Below are positions 61,705 to 64,000 of a stretch of 64,000 nucleotides of DNA, piece after piece. The notes below the pieces were generated by a model. The model was not told where the DNA came from and ran no database searches. It was given only the letters and a program-made list of their open reading frames with translations. A program made the translations under genes and the position numbers. Every line of letters begins with the position of its first letter. Position 1 is the first letter of the stretch. The DNA comes from Paenibacillus catalpae (lineage in GTDB: Bacteria; Bacillota; Bacilli; Paenibacillales; Paenibacillaceae): positions 496,001 to 560,000 of the forward strand of contig NZ_FOMT01000004.1 in the NCBI RefSeq assembly GCF_900112695.1, read 5' to 3'.

Positions 61705-63813
61705 TTAGCCGAGCGTCAGCTCGAACAGCCGCGCGGTGCGCGGGTTCGGCAGCGTGACGCGAAGCTCGCCGGCAGCCGCGTCCCAGCTGCAGCCGGTGTC
61801 TCCTACGGCTGCAGGGTAGGCGCAGCGCGCAGCAAGCGTCTTGCCGCTGAGTTCCGGCAGCGGCAGCGCAAGCTCCGCCGACTCGCCGCCAATGCGCCAG
61901 ACGGCGAGGTAGAGCTTGTCGCCGCGGCGCAGGCCGAGCGACAGCCAGTCGTCGCCATGCGCCGGCAGGCCAAGCGGCCACACAGGCAGCGCTTCGCGGA
62001 TGTCGCCGCGGATTGTTTTGTAATAGTCGAGCGCTTCCTTCACCAGCTCGCGGCGGCGCGGGCTCAGCTCGGCCAGATGACCGGACTGGTGAACGCGCAG
62101 CAGCAGCGCATTTACCATGTTGAAGATGACCTCTTCATCATCACCCTCGCGAAGCGGATACGACCAGACTGCCGCTTGCTCCGGCGTCAGTACAGCCGGT
62201 GCACCCGCTGCGATTGACGCATACTTGATGTAATCCTCTTGGTCACTGGTTGACTGAATACTGTAACGGCTAAGCATCGCATAATCCATCCGCATGCCGC
62301 CGCTGGAGCAGTTCTCGATAACCAGCTCCGGGTAACGAGCGAATATGCCGTCGAGCCAAGCCAGGTATGCACGGTTATGCTGGAGAAGGCCATCGCCAAC
62401 ACTATCCGCATCCGTTTCCGTACCAACACCCGCATTGATGTTATAGTCCATCTTGATATAGCCGACGCCATAGTCCTCGACTAAACGGCGGATCACTTCA
62501 TCCGCATGCGCGATAACCGCCGGACTACGGTAATCCAGCTGATAGCGGCTGCGGTCTTTGACCCGCTTCCCATGACGCATGAAGAACCAGCTGTCATCGG
62601 CATCCGCCAGCTTCGGCGAGTTGATGCCCATAACCTCAAGCTCCAGCCACAAGCCCGGAATCATTCCTTTGCTGCGGATATAATCAAGCACATATTTGAT
62701 GCCCTCCGGGAAACGTTCCTCCGAAGGCAGCCACTGACCAACGCCATCCCACCATTCGCCCGGCGCATACCAGCCCGCGTCAATACAGAAGTACTCGCAG
62801 CCTACATCCGCTGCCGCGTCAATAAGCGGAAGCAGCTTCTCGGTCGTTGGCGAGCCCCACAGGCAGTTCATATAATCATTGAAGATAATGCGGAGAAGCT
62901 TGTTATCGTCATTCTCCCGGCGGATTCGGCGGCGGTACACCGTCAGTTGTTCAGCCGCCTCTTCGATACCGCCCACAGCAGCACCAATTGCAACCGGAAC
63001 AGAGACAAAACGCTCGCCCGGTGCCAGCTTCAGCCACCAGTGATTGTCATGCTCGGTTGGTCCGCTGATCAGCAGCGTCAGCCGGTCCACCTGATCGGTC
63101 AGCTCCCAATGCCACGAGCCGTTATGCTCGATCTGCCAGAACAGGCTTTCACCCGATGCGACATTGCTCATTACCGCCATCGGAATAAGCTCAGCCGCCG
63201 ACCAGGAGCCCGTGTTGCTGAACGCAAGACGCTTCGAGCCGCGGTCAATCAGATGAGACATGCCCAGCTCCGGCAACGTATAAGTCCGCCATTGCAGCTC
63301 GCTTTGCCAAGCGTTATGCGCCAGGGTGAGCGTCAGTTTCTTATCGCGGTCACCTTCGCCATCTTTATCAAAGCCCGTCAGCGCGAAGGATGACACGTAT
63401 TCCACGCCAACCTCCTCCAGGCCGCCATTTATAAGCTCCGTCCAACAACGAGCGACAGACACGCCATCATAGAACTGAACATGCCAGTCGGCCGCTACTC
63501 CGGTCACCGGATCTTTCAGTCCGAGAACGAGCTTCCTGCCAAATTCATTACAGGTATCGGACACGCCCGCGTACTCCATTCGAAGTCCCGGATAAGAGGC
63601 ACGATGCGTCCGTCCGTGATACTCCGCCCGGTCCTCGCCGGTCAGTTGCAGCTCGAGCAGGCGGAAGCCGTCTTTTTGCTTATCTGTTACCGAGTCCTCC
63701 TGCCAAGGCCGCGCGCCAAAATGAAGCAGCACCACGTCTCCGTTGTCCCTCACCTCGTAGACCAAATGCAGTCCATTCTCTACAATCGTGCTTATCCCCG
63801 TCTTGTTCTCCAT
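61705..63813 (-). CDS. Alpha-galactosidase, glycoside hydrolase family 36
   Basis: 702 aa without signal peptide, so cytoplasmic. An N-terminal beta-sandwich (to about 290) precedes the (beta/alpha)8 catalytic domain. FCIDAGWYAPGEWW, then VGYIKMDYNIN places the nucleophile at Asp456. The acid/base lies in STSDQEDY (Asp524 or Asp527). ENCSSGGMRMDYAM is a further GH36 block. It hydrolyses alpha-1,6-galactosides such as raffinose or melibiose, or related alpha-galactosyl and alpha-N-acetylgalactosaminyl linkages. No transporter genes are adjacent on this side. The ATG at 63813 follows GGAG closely. Confidence 0.92.
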   Translation of the reverse strand: MENKTGISTIVENGLHLVYEVRDNGDVVLLHFGARPWQEDSVTDKQKDGFRLLELQLTGEDRAEYHGRTHRASYPGLRMEYAGVSDTCNEFGRKLVLGLKDPVTGVAADWHVQFYDGVSVARCWTELINGGLEEVGVEYVSSFALTGFDKDGEGDRDKKLTLTLAHNAWQSELQWRTYTLPELGMSHLIDRGSKRLAFSNTGSWSAAELIPMAVMSNVASGESLFWQIEHNGSWHWELTDQVDRLTLLISGPTEHDNHWWLKLAPGERFVSVPVAIGAAVGGIEEAAEQLTVYRRRIRRENDDNKLLRIIFNDYMNCLWGSPTTEKLLPLIDAAADVGCEYFCIDAGWYAPGEWWDGVGQWLPSEERFPEGIKYVLDYIRSKGMIPGLWLELEVMGINSPKLADADDSWFFMRHGKRVKDRSRYQLDYRSPAVIAHADEVIRRLVEDYGVGYIKMDYNINAGVGTETDADSVGDGLLQHNRAYLAWLDGIFARYPELVIENCSSGGMRMDYAMLSRYSIQSTSDQEDYIKYASIAAGAPAVLTPEQAAVWSYPLREGDDEEVIFNMVNALLLRVHQSGHLAELSPRRRELVKEALDYYKTIRGDIREALPVWPLGLPAHGDDWLSLGLRRGDKLYLAVWRIGGESAELALPLPELSGKTLAARCAYPAAVGDTGCSWDAAAGELRVTLPNPRTARLFELTLG

Positions 63814-64000
63814 CTCCTATTACCGCCTTTCCTCGCTCATTTCAAAATAAACGAAGATCCTTACGAATCCTCATATCCAACGAAATTCTCCACTGAGAAA
63901 ATTCTAAAGAAACGTATACACACTATTTACCCATAAACCGTGCCACGTCTGCCAAAATAGGCGAAATAACGTTACCACGTTTTCGTCACGCCCCGCAGTT
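63814..64000. other. Upstream region of the alpha-galactosidase gene
   Basis: AT-rich, no gene seen. It should hold the promoter of the alpha-galactosidase gene. I could not fix a -10/-35 pair with confidence. Confidence 0.4.

Overview
The window looks like a chromosomal segment of a Paenibacillus-type, spore-forming Firmicute. The clues are a triple-SLH surface protein, a YesM/YesN two-component pair beside an Lpl/Ytc-type sugar ABC transporter, a bacillithiol-linked YtxJ protein, strong AGGAGG-type ribosome binding sites and moderate GC. There are no rRNA or tRNA genes, no CRISPR array and no prophage. The only mobility gene is one tyrosine recombinase.

Layout. 1-13.6 kb holds housekeeping and metabolic genes: an MHYT-GGDEF-EAL protein cut by the left edge, a membrane-anchored parvulin foldase, an aldose epimerase, a DUF7002-like protein, a SulP transporter, deoC with a DeoR/SorC regulator, a secreted nucleotidase with a LysM domain, and a cupin/MFS pair. 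13.6-21.4 kb is a carbohydrate module on the minus strand: histidine kinase, AraC-type response regulator, sugar-binding lipoprotein, two permeases and a GH43 enzyme. 21.5-31 kb carries an ABC exporter, the recombinase, a cold-shock protein, HU, an IF-3 paralogue, a MATE pump, an AraC regulator, nicotinate phosphoribosyltransferase and a VanZ-like protein.

31.0-51.5 kb is one long minus-strand exopolysaccharide cluster. It runs from Wzz and BY-kinase through GalU, the initiating sugar transferase, GDP-fucose synthesis (fcl, gmd), glycosyltransferases, an acyltransferase, Wzx, Wzy and ManC to Ugd. It ends with two secreted or anchored proteins sharing a two-cysteine C-terminal domain. Between the BY-kinase and galU lies a folded leader whose position and architecture match the EAR (epsC) antitermination RNA of Bacillales eps operons. 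The central part (about 36.9-44.2 kb) is clearly AT-rich and looks like an exchanged serotype cassette. An SLH protein gene lies just upstream.

54.5-64 kb holds a frameshifted gene for tandem fibronectin-III-like repeats, a potABCD polyamine transporter, ytxJ, a frameshifted nuclease-like gene and a GH36 alpha-galactosidase.

Two long intergenic regions (10.8-11.6 kb and 60.9-61.6 kb) carry related, highly structured repeats built from a hairpin motif around TGCA-N4-RTRCAG. They occur in opposite orientation 50 kb apart. This dispersed family is the most novel-looking non-coding feature of the window.
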